Shown here: piece by piece, positions 21,433-32,036 of the stretch | Numbering within the stretch: position 1 is the stretch's first letter | Layout of the letters: every line of letters starts with the position of its first letter | Source: Thauera sp. | Lineage (GTDB): Bacteria > Pseudomonadota > Gammaproteobacteria > Burkholderiales > Rhodocyclaceae | Direction of reading: 5' to 3' | Assembly (NCBI GenBank): GCA_024235615.1 | Contig: JACKMB010000003.1 | Span: 248,001-312,000, forward strand | DNA: 64,000 nucleotides | Made by a program: the position numbers and the translations under genes | Notes under the pieces: model-generated | What the model was told of the DNA's origin: nothing | The model's database searches: none | What the model saw: only the letters and a program-made list of their open reading frames with translations

Positions 21433-22343
21433 AGGCCCGGTTCGGAAAAGTTGCGGTGCTGTTCGGCGGTTCATCCGCCGAGCGTGAAGTGTCCCTGATG
21501 TCGGGCAGGGCGGTGCTTGCCGCCTTGCAGTCCGCCGGCGTGGATGCGCACGCCTTCGATCCCGCTGAGCGCGACCTCCACATCCTGAAGGAAGAGGGCT
21601 TCGAGCGCGCCTTCATCGCCCTCCACGGGCGCGGCGGCGAGGACGGCACGGTGCAAGGCGCGCTGGAGCTGATGGGTATCCCCTACACCGGCAGCGGCGT
21701 GATGGCCTCCGCACTCTCGATGGACAAGTGGCGCACCAAGATGGTGTGGCTCTCCGCTAGCCTGCCCACGCCGCGCTATGCGATCCTGGAGCACGACACC
21801 GACTGGGACGCCGTGGTGGCCGAGCTCGGCCTGCCGATCTTCGTCAAGCCGGTGCACGAGGGCTCGAGCATGGGCGCGACCAAGGTGGTCGAGGTCAGCC
21901 AGCTGCGCGCGGCCTGGGAACTCGCCGCGCGCTACGACAGCCTGGTGATCGCCGAGGAGTTCATCGCCGGCGCCGAGCTCACCGCGCCCTTCCTCGAGGA
22001 TCGCGCGCTGCCGCTCGTGCGCATCGTCGCCCCGGACGGCAACTACGACTACCAGCACAAGTACTTCACCGACGACACCCGCTACGACTGCCCCTGCGGC
22101 CTGCCCGCGGCGCAGGAGGCCGAGCTGCAGGCGCTGGTGATGAAGTGCGCGCGCGTGCTCGGTTGCCGCGGCTGGGGACGCGCCGATCTCATCCTCAGCG
22201 AGGATGGCCGCCCCTACCTGCTCGAGATGAACACCTCGCCCGGCATGACCGGCCATTCGCTGGTGCCGATGTCGGCGCGCGTGGCGGGGATGGACTTCAC
22301 CTCGCTGTGCCTCGAGATCCTGCAGGGAGCCCGTCTTGGCTGA
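21429..22343 (+). CDS. ddl: D-alanine:D-alanine ligase
   Basis: Makes the D-Ala-D-Ala that MurF uses. The product (304 residues, DdlB size) starts with GTG overlapping murC (GTGA) and reads [20 protein letters not shown]. It shows the ATP-grasp features: [56 protein letters not shown] and [14 protein letters not shown]. The downstream ftsQ begins 8 bases before its end. Confidence 0.96.
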
Positions 22344-23199
22344 AGCCGGCATCCGCCCCGCGTCGATCCGCTCCGCCCGCCGTCCGGCGGCGGGCGGGCC
22401 TGCGCGTGCGGGTGTCGAGCGCGGCCTGTGGCACCGGCCTGCGCTGCTCAACCTGATCTCCGACCTGCTCACCCTGGGTGCGGCCGTCGCGCTCGGCTGG
22501 GCGCTGGTGATCTGGTTCGTTTCGCGACCCCTGTTCCCGCTGCGCGAGCTGGTGGTGCTCACCGAGCCCAGCCAGGTGACCGCGGAGCAGCTCGACTATG
22601 CCGCCCGCCTCGCGGTGCAGGGCAACTTCTTCACGGTCGACCTCGACGGCGTGAAGCAGACCTTCGAGAAGCTGCCCTGGGTGCGCAAGGCAGAGGTGCG
22701 CCGGCGTTGGCCCGACGCGCTCGAACTGCGCCTGGAAGAGCACGAGGCGGTGGCCTACTGGACGGTGTCCGAGAGCGGCGAGGCGCGTCTGGTCAATCGC
22801 CAGGGCGAGGTCTTCGTCGCCGCCTCCAACGCCGACATGCCCCAGTTCGACGGTCCGCAGGGATCTGCGAGCTGGCTGCTCGCGCGCCACGCCGAGTTCT
22901 CGGACATGCTGCAGCCGCTCGGTGTACGCCTCGTCGGGCTGGCGCTGTCGGCGCGCGAGGCCTGGCGGCTGCAACTCGACAACGGCATGACCATCGTGCT
23001 CGGGCGCGAGCAGGACAAGTCTCCGCTGATGGACCGGTTGCGCCGCTTCATCGCGGTGTGGCCGCGCGTGCATGAACAGATCGACATCGACATCAAGACC
23101 GCGGACCTGCGCTATGCGAGCGGGTTCGCACTGACCCCGGCCGACGCCTCGGTGCTGCAGCAGCCCGTCGCGCCCGCCGCCCGGAAAGGCAGGAAATGA
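22336..23199 (+). CDS. ftsQ: Cell division protein FtsQ
   Basis: FtsQ anchors the FtsQLB divisome complex. The 287-residue product has an Arg/Ala-rich cytoplasmic tail (1-38), one membrane segment at about 41-64, a POTRA domain ([20 protein letters not shown] onward) and a beta domain containing [18 protein letters not shown]. It appears to start at TTG 22336, inside the ddl stop region; there is no ATG or GTG that keeps the membrane segment and also sits near a ribosome binding site. Use of TTG may lower its yield relative to ftsA. ftsA follows by ATGA overlap. Confidence 0.93.
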   Translation: MAEAGIRPASIRSARRPAAGGPARAGVERGLWHRPALLNLISDLLTLGAAVALGWALVIWFVSRPLFPLRELVVLTEPSQVTAEQLDYAARLAVQGNFFTVDLDGVKQTFEKLPWVRKAEVRRRWPDALELRLEEHEAVAYWTVSESGEARLVNRQGEVFVAASNADMPQFDGPQGSASWLLARHAEFSDMLQPLGVRLVGLALSAREAWRLQLDNGMTIVLGREQDKSPLMDRLRRFIAVWPRVHEQIDIDIKTADLRYASGFALTPADASVLQQPVAPAARKGRK

Positions 23200-24425
23200 G
23201 CAAGCAATACAACGAACTGATCGTCGGCCTGGACATCGGCACCGCCAAGGTCACCTGCATGGTCGCCGAGGTGAAGCCCGACGGGCGGCTCAACGTGGTC
23301 GGCCTCGGCACCCAGCCCACCAACGGCCTCAAGCGCGGCGTGGTGGTGAACATCGAGGCCACGGTGGACGCGATCTCGCGCGTGATCCAGGAGGTCGAGG
23401 TCATGGCCGACTGCAAGATCCACGAGGTCTACACCGGGCTCGCCGGCAGCCACATCAAGAGCTTCAACTCCAGCGGCACGGTCGCGATCAAGGAGAAGGA
23501 GGTCTCGCCGCTCGATGTGGAGCGTGTGATCGAGGTCGCGCGCGCGATGCCGATCCCGGCCGAACAGCAGATCCTGCACATCCTCACCCAGGAATTCATC
23601 ATCGACGGCCAGGGTGGCGTGCGCGAGCCGATCGGCATGAGCGGTGTCCGCCTCGAGGTCAAGGTGCACATCGTCACCGGCGCGGTGTCGGCGGCGCAGA
23701 ACGTCATCAAGTGCGTGCGCCGCTGCGGCCTCGAGGTCATGGACCTGAGCCTGCAGCCGCTCGCCTCCAGCCACGCCGTGCTCACCGAGGACGAGAAGGA
23801 GCTCGGCGTGTGCATGGTCGACATCGGCGGCGGCACCACCGACATCGCGGTGTTCACCCAGGGCGCGATTCGCCACACCGCGGTGATCCCGGTCGCCGGC
23901 GACCAGATCACCAACGACATCGCGATGGCGCTGCGCACCCCGACCGCCGAGGCCGAGGAGATCAAGATCCGCCACGGCGTCGCCATGCACCACATGGCCG
24001 ACCCCGAGGAGATGATCGAGGTGCCGGGCGTGGGCGACCGCCCGCCGCGCAAGCTCTCGCGCCAGGCGCTCGCCGACGTGATCGAGCCGCGCGTCTCCGA
24101 ACTCTTCGAGCTGGTGCAGGCCGAGCTGCGCCGCAGCGGCTACGAGGAACTGCTGTCCTCGGGCATCGTGCTGACCGGCGGCTCGGCGGTGATGCGCGGC
24201 ATGGCCGAGCTCGCCGAGGACGTCTTTCACATGCCCGCGCGCGTGGGGGCGCCGCAGTACGACGGCGGCCTCGCCGACGTGGTCTGCCAGCCGCGCTACG
24301 CCACTGCGATGGGCCTGGTGATGGAGGGCGCGGTGCAGCGCCGGCGGGGGCTGCAGGCACGCGACACGCGCAGCGTGAAACAATTTTTCGGGCGCATGAA
24401 GGCCTGGTTCGAGCGCAACTTCTGA
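23196..24425 (+). CDS. ftsA: Cell division protein FtsA
   Basis: Actin-like ATPase that tethers FtsZ to the membrane. The 409-residue product has the phosphate-1 motif VGLDIGTAKVTCMVAEV (10-26), the SHIKSFNSSG loop of the 1C domain, the phosphate-2 motif VDIGGGTTDIAVF and the adenosine motif IVLTGGSAVMRGM. The C-terminal RMKAWFERNF is the amphipathic membrane-targeting helix. ATGA overlap with ftsQ; 141 bases separate it from ftsZ. Confidence 0.97.
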   Translation: MSKQYNELIVGLDIGTAKVTCMVAEVKPDGRLNVVGLGTQPTNGLKRGVVVNIEATVDAISRVIQEVEVMADCKIHEVYTGLAGSHIKSFNSSGTVAIKEKEVSPLDVERVIEVARAMPIPAEQQILHILTQEFIIDGQGGVREPIGMSGVRLEVKVHIVTGAVSAAQNVIKCVRRCGLEVMDLSLQPLASSHAVLTEDEKELGVCMVDIGGGTTDIAVFTQGAIRHTAVIPVAGDQITNDIAMALRTPTAEAEEIKIRHGVAMHHMADPEEMIEVPGVGDRPPRKLSRQALADVIEPRVSELFELVQAELRRSGYEELLSSGIVLTGGSAVMRGMAELAEDVFHMPARVGAPQYDGGLADVVCQPRYATAMGLVMEGAVQRRRGLQARDTRSVKQFFGRMKAWFERNF

Positions 24426-24566
24426 ACCGGTTTTCGGGCGATTTTCATTTTGGATGTGGGCCGATCACCATCGCTTATTTAGTAGTAAACTTCCGGCCAG
24501 GTTACTAGATGCAGGCCGGCTGGCGATCGGTGCCGCGCGGGGCAGTCAAATCAGGAGGCGAGGCTA
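24426..24566 (+). promoter_or_regulatory. ftsA-ftsZ spacer with likely ftsZ promoter and strong ribosome binding site
   Basis: This is the only sizeable gap inside the dcw cluster and is unusually A+T rich around 24440-24490. It probably holds a dedicated ftsZ promoter; TATTTA at 24476-24481 is a possible -10, but no -35 is correctly spaced. AGGAGG at 24551-24556, about 10 bases before the ATG, is an almost ideal Shine-Dalgarno sequence, fitting high FtsZ expression. Confidence 0.45.
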
Positions 24567-25709
24567 ATGTTTGAAATCGTTGAGAAGGAAGCCACCGGTA
24601 CGGTGATCAAGGTGGTCGGCGTCGGCGGTGCGGGCGGCAACGCGGTCGACCACATGATCCGCGAGGGCGTGAAGGGGGTGCATTTCATCTCCGCCAACAC
24701 CGACGCGCAGGCGCTCAAGCGCTGCCTCGCCCCGGTCAAGGTCCAGCTCGGCAACACCGGCCTGGGTGCGGGCTCCAAGCCGGAAGCCGGCCGTGCCGCC
24801 GCGCAGGAGTCGCGCGACGCGATCTCCGCGGCGCTCGAGGGCGCGCACATGGTGTTCATCACCGGCGGCATGGGTGGCGGCACCGGCACCGGCGCGGCGC
24901 CCGTGGTGGCCGAGATCGCCAAGGAGATGGGTCTGCTGACCGTCGCCGTGGTCACCAAGCCCTTCGACTTCGAGAACCGCATCCGCGTCGCCGAGAGCGG
25001 CATCGAGGAGCTCACCCGCCACGTCGACTCGCTGATCGTCGTGCTCAACGACAAGCTGCTCGAGGTCTTCGGCGACGACGCCGGCTTCGAGGAGTGCTTC
25101 CGCTCCGCCGACAACGTGCTGCGCTCGGCCGTGGGCGGCATCGCCGAGATCATCAACGTCCCCGGCCTGGTCAACGTCGACTTCCAGGACGTGCGCACCG
25201 CGATGGCCGAGATGGGTCGCGCCATGATGGGCTCGGCCGAGGCCGCCGGCATGGACCGCGCCCGCATCGCCGCCGAGCAGGCCGCGGTGTCGCCGCTGCT
25301 CGAGGGCACCGAGCTCTCCGGCGCGCGCTGCGTGCTGATCAACATCACCGCGAGCAAGTCGCTGAAGATGTCGGAAGTGCGCGATGCGGTGAGGACCGTG
25401 CAGGCCTTCGCCGCACCCGAGGCCTTCGTCAAGTACGGCACCGTGTTCGACGACACCATGGAAGACCGCATCCGCATCACCGTGGTCGCCACCGGCCTCG
25501 GCGCGCCGCGCGCCGCGCGCCAGCCGGTGATGCAGGTGGTGCAGGGTACCGGCACCTACGGCCCGTCGATGGGCGGCGCGGTCGACGTGACCAACCTCGA
25601 CGTGCCGGCGGTGATGCGCAGCGGTCGCCGCACCACCGTCGAGGCGATGAGCACCAGCGGTGTCGGCACCTACGACATCCCGGCCTTCCTGCGCCGCCAG
25701 GCGGACTGA
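24567..25709 (+). CDS. ftsZ: Cell division protein FtsZ
   Basis: The tubulin-like GTPase that forms the Z ring. The 380-residue product has VVGVGGAGGNAVDHM, the tubulin signature GGMGGGTGTGAAP (100-112), the synergy-loop region NVDFQDVRTAMAEMGRAMMG and the C-terminal peptide YDIPAFLRRQAD that binds FtsA and ZipA-type partners. The variable linker before it is short (about 40 residues). The cluster ends here at a strong terminator. Confidence 0.98.
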   Translation: MFEIVEKEATGTVIKVVGVGGAGGNAVDHMIREGVKGVHFISANTDAQALKRCLAPVKVQLGNTGLGAGSKPEAGRAAAQESRDAISAALEGAHMVFITGGMGGGTGTGAAPVVAEIAKEMGLLTVAVVTKPFDFENRIRVAESGIEELTRHVDSLIVVLNDKLLEVFGDDAGFEECFRSADNVLRSAVGGIAEIINVPGLVNVDFQDVRTAMAEMGRAMMGSAEAAGMDRARIAAEQAAVSPLLEGTELSGARCVLINITASKSLKMSEVRDAVRTVQAFAAPEAFVKYGTVFDDTMEDRIRITVVATGLGAPRAARQPVMQVVQGTGTYGPSMGGAVDVTNLDVPAVMRSGRRTTVEAMSTSGVGTYDIPAFLRRQAD

Positions 25710-25747
25710 CCCCGCCCGGGTGGCCGCCGCCGCGGCGGCCACGGACC

Positions 25748-25792
25748 GAAACCCCCGCACGGGCCGCCGCCTCCGGCCCGCGCGGGGGTTTC
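25748..25792 (+). terminator. Intrinsic terminator after ftsZ
   Basis: GAAACCCCCGC (25748-25758) pairs with GCGGGGGTTTC (25782-25792), extended inward by further G-C pairs around ACGGGCC/GGCCCGC. The T-tract is short (TTT), but stem strength and position 39 bases after ftsZ make it the probable end of the cluster transcript. Confidence 0.75.
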
Positions 25793-25873
25793 GCCGTCTA
25801 CGCCGCGCGCAACATCCGCTTGCGCAATAGCCCGGATGCATCGCTGCGATCGCAGGGGGGCGCCGGGGGTGCA

Positions 25874-25882
25874 TGTTAAAAT
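25874..25882 (+). promoter_or_regulatory. Extended -10 promoter of lpxC
   Basis: TGTTAAAAT forms an extended -10 element (TGn-TAAAAT) 26 bases before the lpxC ATG. No useful -35 is visible, which is usual for extended -10 promoters. Confidence 0.5.
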
Positions 25883-25907
25883 CCGCCATCGAAAAAGGAA
25901 CGAGACC

Positions 25908-26834
25908 ATGATCCGGCAGCGCACCCTCAAATCCGTCGTCAAGGCGACCGGCGTCGGCCTGCACGGCGGTCGCAAGGTGACCCTGACCCTGCGGCCGGCG
26001 GCGCCCGACACCGGCATCGTCTTCCACCGCGTCGATCTCGACCCGCCCCTGAGCCTGCCCGCCGACCCCTACGCGGTGTGCGACACGCGCATGTGCTCGG
26101 GCCTGGAGCAGGGCGGCCACAAGGTCGGCACGGTCGAGCACCTGATGTCGGCGCTCGCCGGGCTGGGCATCGACAACCTGCATGTGGACGTCGACGCGCC
26201 CGAGATCCCCATCCTCGACGGCAGCTCCGCCCCCTTCGTGTTCCTGCTCCAGTCGGCCGGCATCGAGGAGCAGAAGGCGGCGAAGAAGTTCCTGCGCGTG
26301 AAGAAGCCGGTCGAGTACGTCGAGGGCGACAAGTGGGTGCGGCTCGAGCCCCATGACGGCTTCCGCCTAGCGTTCTCGATCGTGTTCAACCACCCCGCGA
26401 TCGACAGCACCTCGACCCGGGTCGAGGTGGACTTCGCCCGTCATTCCTATGTGCGCGACGTGGCGCGCGCGCGCACCTTCGGCTTCATGCAGGACGTCGA
26501 GTTCATGCAGGCGAACGGCCTGGCCCTGGGCGGCAGCCTCGAGAACGCGATCGTCATGGACGAGTACCGCGTGCTCAACGTCGAGGGCCTGCGCTACGCC
26601 GACGAGTTCGTCAAGCACAAGGTGCTGGACGCGATCGGCGACCTCTACCTGTGCGGCCACCCCCTGCTCGCGTCGTATTCGGCGCACAAGGCCGGCCACG
26701 CGCTCAACAACCAGATCCTGCGCGTGCTGCTCGAGGACAAGGAGGCCTGGGAACTGGTGAGCTTCGACCAGGAGGCGGCGACTCCGCCGGCGGTCTCGCA
26801 CCAGTTCGCGCCGCTCGCGGCTGCGTTCGCATGA
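25908..26834 (+). CDS. lpxC: UDP-3-O-acyl-N-acetylglucosamine deacetylase
   Basis: The zinc enzyme for the first committed step of lipid A synthesis. The product (308 residues) starts [19 protein letters not shown] and shows the zinc ligands and catalytic residues [31 protein letters not shown] and [10 protein letters not shown] chose ATG 25908 for the family N-terminus; an ATG at 25836 would add 24 residues over the promoter. GGAACGAG precedes the start. A short open frame overlaps its stop (ATGA). Confidence 0.97.
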   Translation: MIRQRTLKSVVKATGVGLHGGRKVTLTLRPAAPDTGIVFHRVDLDPPLSLPADPYAVCDTRMCSGLEQGGHKVGTVEHLMSALAGLGIDNLHVDVDAPEIPILDGSSAPFVFLLQSAGIEEQKAAKKFLRVKKPVEYVEGDKWVRLEPHDGFRLAFSIVFNHPAIDSTSTRVEVDFARHSYVRDVARARTFGFMQDVEFMQANGLALGGSLENAIVMDEYRVLNVEGLRYADEFVKHKVLDAIGDLYLCGHPLLASYSAHKAGHALNNQILRVLLEDKEAWELVSFDQEAATPPAVSHQFAPLAAAFA

Positions 26835-26971
26835 GCCTGCGTTCCGTGCGCGGGAGCGTTCGCGTGGACCTGCGCGAGGCGCCCCGGCCTGCTCGTCCGC
26901 GCGAGGCCGCCGCGGAGATCGCCTACCGCGAGACCCCCGTATTGCGACTCGAGAGGCCGCACGCATGCTGA
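26831..26971 (+). CDS. Possible 46-residue protein coupled to lpxC
   Basis: A short open frame, [16 protein letters not shown] to the end LERPHAC, whose ATG overlaps the lpxC stop (ATGA) and whose TGA overlaps the start region of the next membrane protein gene (26965). The G+C-rich third codon positions are consistent with coding, but no motif or family is recognised. It may be real and translationally coupled, or simply a spacer with a chance open frame. Confidence 0.3.
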   Translation: MSLRSVRGSVRVDLREAPRPARPREAAAEIAYRETPVLRLERPHAC

Positions 26972-27153
26972 TCATGCGTTTGCTCCTGCTGCTCGCGGTG
27001 CTGTCGATCGGCGGCTCGGCGATCCTGTGGCTGCTCACCGGCAACCCGCGCTACAAGGCCTGGGCCTGGAAGGCCTTCCGCGCCACGTTGGTGATGCTGT
27101 TCGTGCTGTTCGCCCTGTTCGCCATCGAGCGCGTGCTCGCGCCGGTTGCCTGA
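26965..27153 (+). CDS. Small conserved membrane protein of unknown function
   Basis: A 62-residue protein with two hydrophobic segments, at about 3-24 and 40-58, joined by a basic/aromatic hinge (GNPRYKAWAWKAFRA). Both ends are short, so it is an inner-membrane hairpin. I recognise it as typical of small uncharacterised proteins found near lpxC in this group, but I cannot name a function. A second ATG four codons in (MRLLLLL) is an alternative start. Confidence 0.65.
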   Translation: MLIMRLLLLLAVLSIGGSAILWLLTGNPRYKAWAWKAFRATLVMLFVLFALFAIERVLAPVA

Positions 27154-27187
27154 CGGCGACGAAGCGCGACCGCATGGTAGTCGCCCA

Positions 27188-27258
27188 TTCGCGGCTGCCG
27201 CCGCTCCTACAGGGGGCGGAGGCGCGGCGGTTCATGTAGGAGCGCCGGCAGGCGCGAA
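27188..27258. repeat. REP-like palindromic element
   Basis: ATTCGCGGCTGCCGCCGCTCCTAC (start 27188) and, inverted, GTAGGAGCGCCGGCAGGCGCGAA (start 27236) face each other across about 25 bases, in the gap between a small membrane protein gene and dciA. The arms end in GTAGGAGCG and begin in a CGCGGC-type core, the form of REP elements common in GC-rich proteobacteria. They could also act as a two-way terminator for the convergent genes. Confidence 0.6.
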
Positions 27259-27332
27259 GATCGGCCTCGGAGGCGTGCTTCATGCCGGGACGCGGACGGG
27301 CGCGAACGCGGCGTGCAGGAAGGGGCGTCGTC

Positions 27333-27755
27333 TCAGGCGCGCCGGATCAGGCGCTCGATCGACGCGCGCAGCGGCGAGTCGGCCGGCAGGGTGTCGGCGA
27401 AGTCGTGCAGGTCGGCCTTGGCCGATTCCGAGATCTGCCTTTGCGGAGCCGGGCGCTCGGGCGCCATCTGCTCGGGCGTGCCCACCTTGACCTTGATCGA
27501 CTGCACCGGGTGACCGCCATGCTGCAGGCGCTCCAGCAGGCTGGGCAGGATCTGCCGCACCCGTACCGCCGCGGCGCCGCCGCGCGCGGCCACGACCAGA
27601 CTGCCCTCCTTGAGGTTGGCGACGCGGCACTGGCCCTGCAGCTGCGGCGGCAGCATGCCGTCGAGCACCGCCTGCAGCCGGTTGAGCCGCGCGGCATGGT
27701 CCTGCAGGCGGGCGAGCGCGTCGCCGCCTAGAAAGCGTGAGAGCGGCCGGGTCAT
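27333..27755 (-). CDS. dciA: DciA-like protein (DUF721)
   Basis: A 140-residue protein of the DUF721 family, which includes DciA, the ancestral loader or operator of the DnaB replicative helicase in bacteria lacking DnaC. The N-terminal two-thirds carries the KH-like domain: [23 protein letters not shown] (split) and [26 protein letters not shown]. The rest is a flexible charged tail. It is divergent from secA, the usual betaproteobacterial position. The call is by family resemblance and neighbourhood; the start ATG at 27755 gives the expected MTRPLSRFL. Confidence 0.8.
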   Translation of the reverse strand: MTRPLSRFLGGDALARLQDHAARLNRLQAVLDGMLPPQLQGQCRVANLKEGSLVVAARGGAAAVRVRQILPSLLERLQHGGHPVQSIKVKVGTPEQMAPERPAPQRQISESAKADLHDFADTLPADSPLRASIERLIRRA

Positions 27756-27839
27756 GGGTGCTTGCGAGAACCGTCACGGGGAGCCTGGGTGCGCCATGAT
27801 AAACTCCCGCCTTTGCCGAATCGACGTCGAACCCAAAAC

Positions 27840-30569
<2,730 letters not shown>

Positions 30570-30591
30570 CCCTTCCGCCCCGGAGAACCGC

Positions 30592-31830
30592 ATGGCCGTT
30601 AATCTCGCCACCCCGAACCCCGCCGAACTGCTGCCCGTGAAGGGCGTGCGCCTGGGCGTGACCGAAGCCGGCATCCGCAAGGCCAACCGGCGCGACCTCA
30701 CCGTGATCGAGCTGGCCGAGGGCAGCCGCGTCGCCGGCGTGTTCACGCAGAACCGCTTCTGTGCCGCCCCGGTGCAGGTGTGTCGCCGGCATCTGGCGGG
30801 CGGCGCGATCCGCGCGCTGCTGATCAACACCGGCGTCGCCAACGCCGGCACCGGTGAGCCCGGCCTGGCCAACGCCAACGCCTGCTGCGCCGCACTCGCG
30901 AGCGCGATGGGCATCGAGGCCGGGCAGGTGCTGCCGTTTTCGACCGGCGTGATCCTCGAGCCGCTGCCGGTCGACCGCGTGGTCGCCGGCTTGCCGGGGG
31001 CGGTCGCCAACCTGCGCGCCGACGGCTGGTTCGACGCCGCGCACGCGATCATGACCACCGACACCCTCGCCAAGGCGGTGTCGCGCCAGGTCCGCATCGG
31101 CGAGCGCATGGTCACTTTGACCGGCATCAGCAAGGGCGCCGGCATGATCAAGCCCAACATGGCCACCATGCTCGGCTTCCTCGCCTGCGACGCGGCGATC
31201 TCGCAGGACCTGCTCGACGGCCTCGTGCGCGAGGCCGCCGACCTGTCCTTCAACAGCATCACCGTCGATGGCGACACCTCCACCAACGACTCCTTCATCC
31301 TCATCGCCACCGGCGGCGCCGGCAATGCCGAGATTTCCGCTGCCGACAGCGAGGACTACCGTGCCCTGCGCGCGGCGGTGATCGAGGTCGCGGTCGGGCT
31401 CGCGCAGGCGATCGTGCGCGACGGCGAGGGCGCGACCAAGTTCATGACGATCGCGGTCGAGGGCGGCCGCGACCGCGAGGAATGTCGCAAGGTGGGCTAC
31501 GCGGTGGCGCACTCTCCGCTGGTCAAGACCGCCTTCTTCGCCTCCGACCCCAACCTCGGCCGCATCCTCGCGGCGATCGGCTACGCCGGCATCGACGACC
31601 TCGATGTCGCCAAGCTGCGCGTCTGGCTGGGCAACCCCGAGGAGTCGGTGCTGGTCGCCGAGCACGGCGGGCGCGCTGCGAGCTACCTCGAGGAGGCGGG
31701 CTCGCGCATCATGAAGCACGCCGAGCTCACCGTGCGCATCGCGCTCGCCCGCGGCGACGCCGCCGCCACGGTGTGGACCTGCGACTTCTCCTACGACTAC
31801 GTGAAGATCAACGCCGACTATCGCAGCTGA
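30592..31830 (+). CDS. argJ: Glutamate N-acetyltransferase / amino-acid acetyltransferase ArgJ
   Basis: ArgJ recycles the acetyl group from N-acetylornithine to glutamate in arginine synthesis and may also use acetyl-CoA. The 412-residue precursor contains [15 protein letters not shown], where self-cleavage precedes Thr192, the N-terminal nucleophile of the beta chain. Other family blocks are [28 protein letters not shown] and [10 protein letters not shown]. Probably cotranscribed with secA. A perfect G+C hairpin at 31852-31880 follows it. Confidence 0.96.
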   Translation: MAVNLATPNPAELLPVKGVRLGVTEAGIRKANRRDLTVIELAEGSRVAGVFTQNRFCAAPVQVCRRHLAGGAIRALLINTGVANAGTGEPGLANANACCAALASAMGIEAGQVLPFSTGVILEPLPVDRVVAGLPGAVANLRADGWFDAAHAIMTTDTLAKAVSRQVRIGERMVTLTGISKGAGMIKPNMATMLGFLACDAAISQDLLDGLVREAADLSFNSITVDGDTSTNDSFILIATGGAGNAEISAADSEDYRALRAAVIEVAVGLAQAIVRDGEGATKFMTIAVEGGRDREECRKVGYAVAHSPLVKTAFFASDPNLGRILAAIGYAGIDDLDVAKLRVWLGNPEESVLVAEHGGRAASYLEEAGSRIMKHAELTVRIALARGDAAATVWTCDFSYDYVKINADYRS

Positions 31831-31851
31831 GCGGCTCCCGGCAGGCGCCAT

Positions 31852-31880
31852 GGCCCCGGCCGCCACGTGGCGCCGGGGCC
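31852..31880 (+). terminator. G+C hairpin after argJ
   Basis: GGCCCCGGC (31852-31860) and GCCGGGGCC (31872-31880) enclose CGCCACGTGGC, itself self-complementary, giving a long near-perfect hairpin 21 bases after argJ. There is no T-tract, so termination would be imperfect or Rho-assisted. The remaining 31881-32036 contains no gene, no recognisable Fur box and no cobalamin riboswitch ahead of the receptor gene. Confidence 0.5.
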
Positions 31881-32036
31881 GTAGCGCGTGGGGGAGCGGC
31901 GGAACGCCATGTGAGGCTACGCGTGACGTGGTTCACCTGTTGCAGGTCATCGGTCTTGTTGCCGCCCCCACAATGGGCAGAATTCAATCCGGGTGGCGCG
32001 TTCAGGTCGCCATGGAGCCGCGGGAATCACCACGTC

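Noticed and set aside
31881-32036. Possible cobalamin riboswitch or Fur box ahead of the TonB receptor
   Set aside because: I looked for the B12-box (GCCACTG-type) and Fur-like inverted repeats and found neither.
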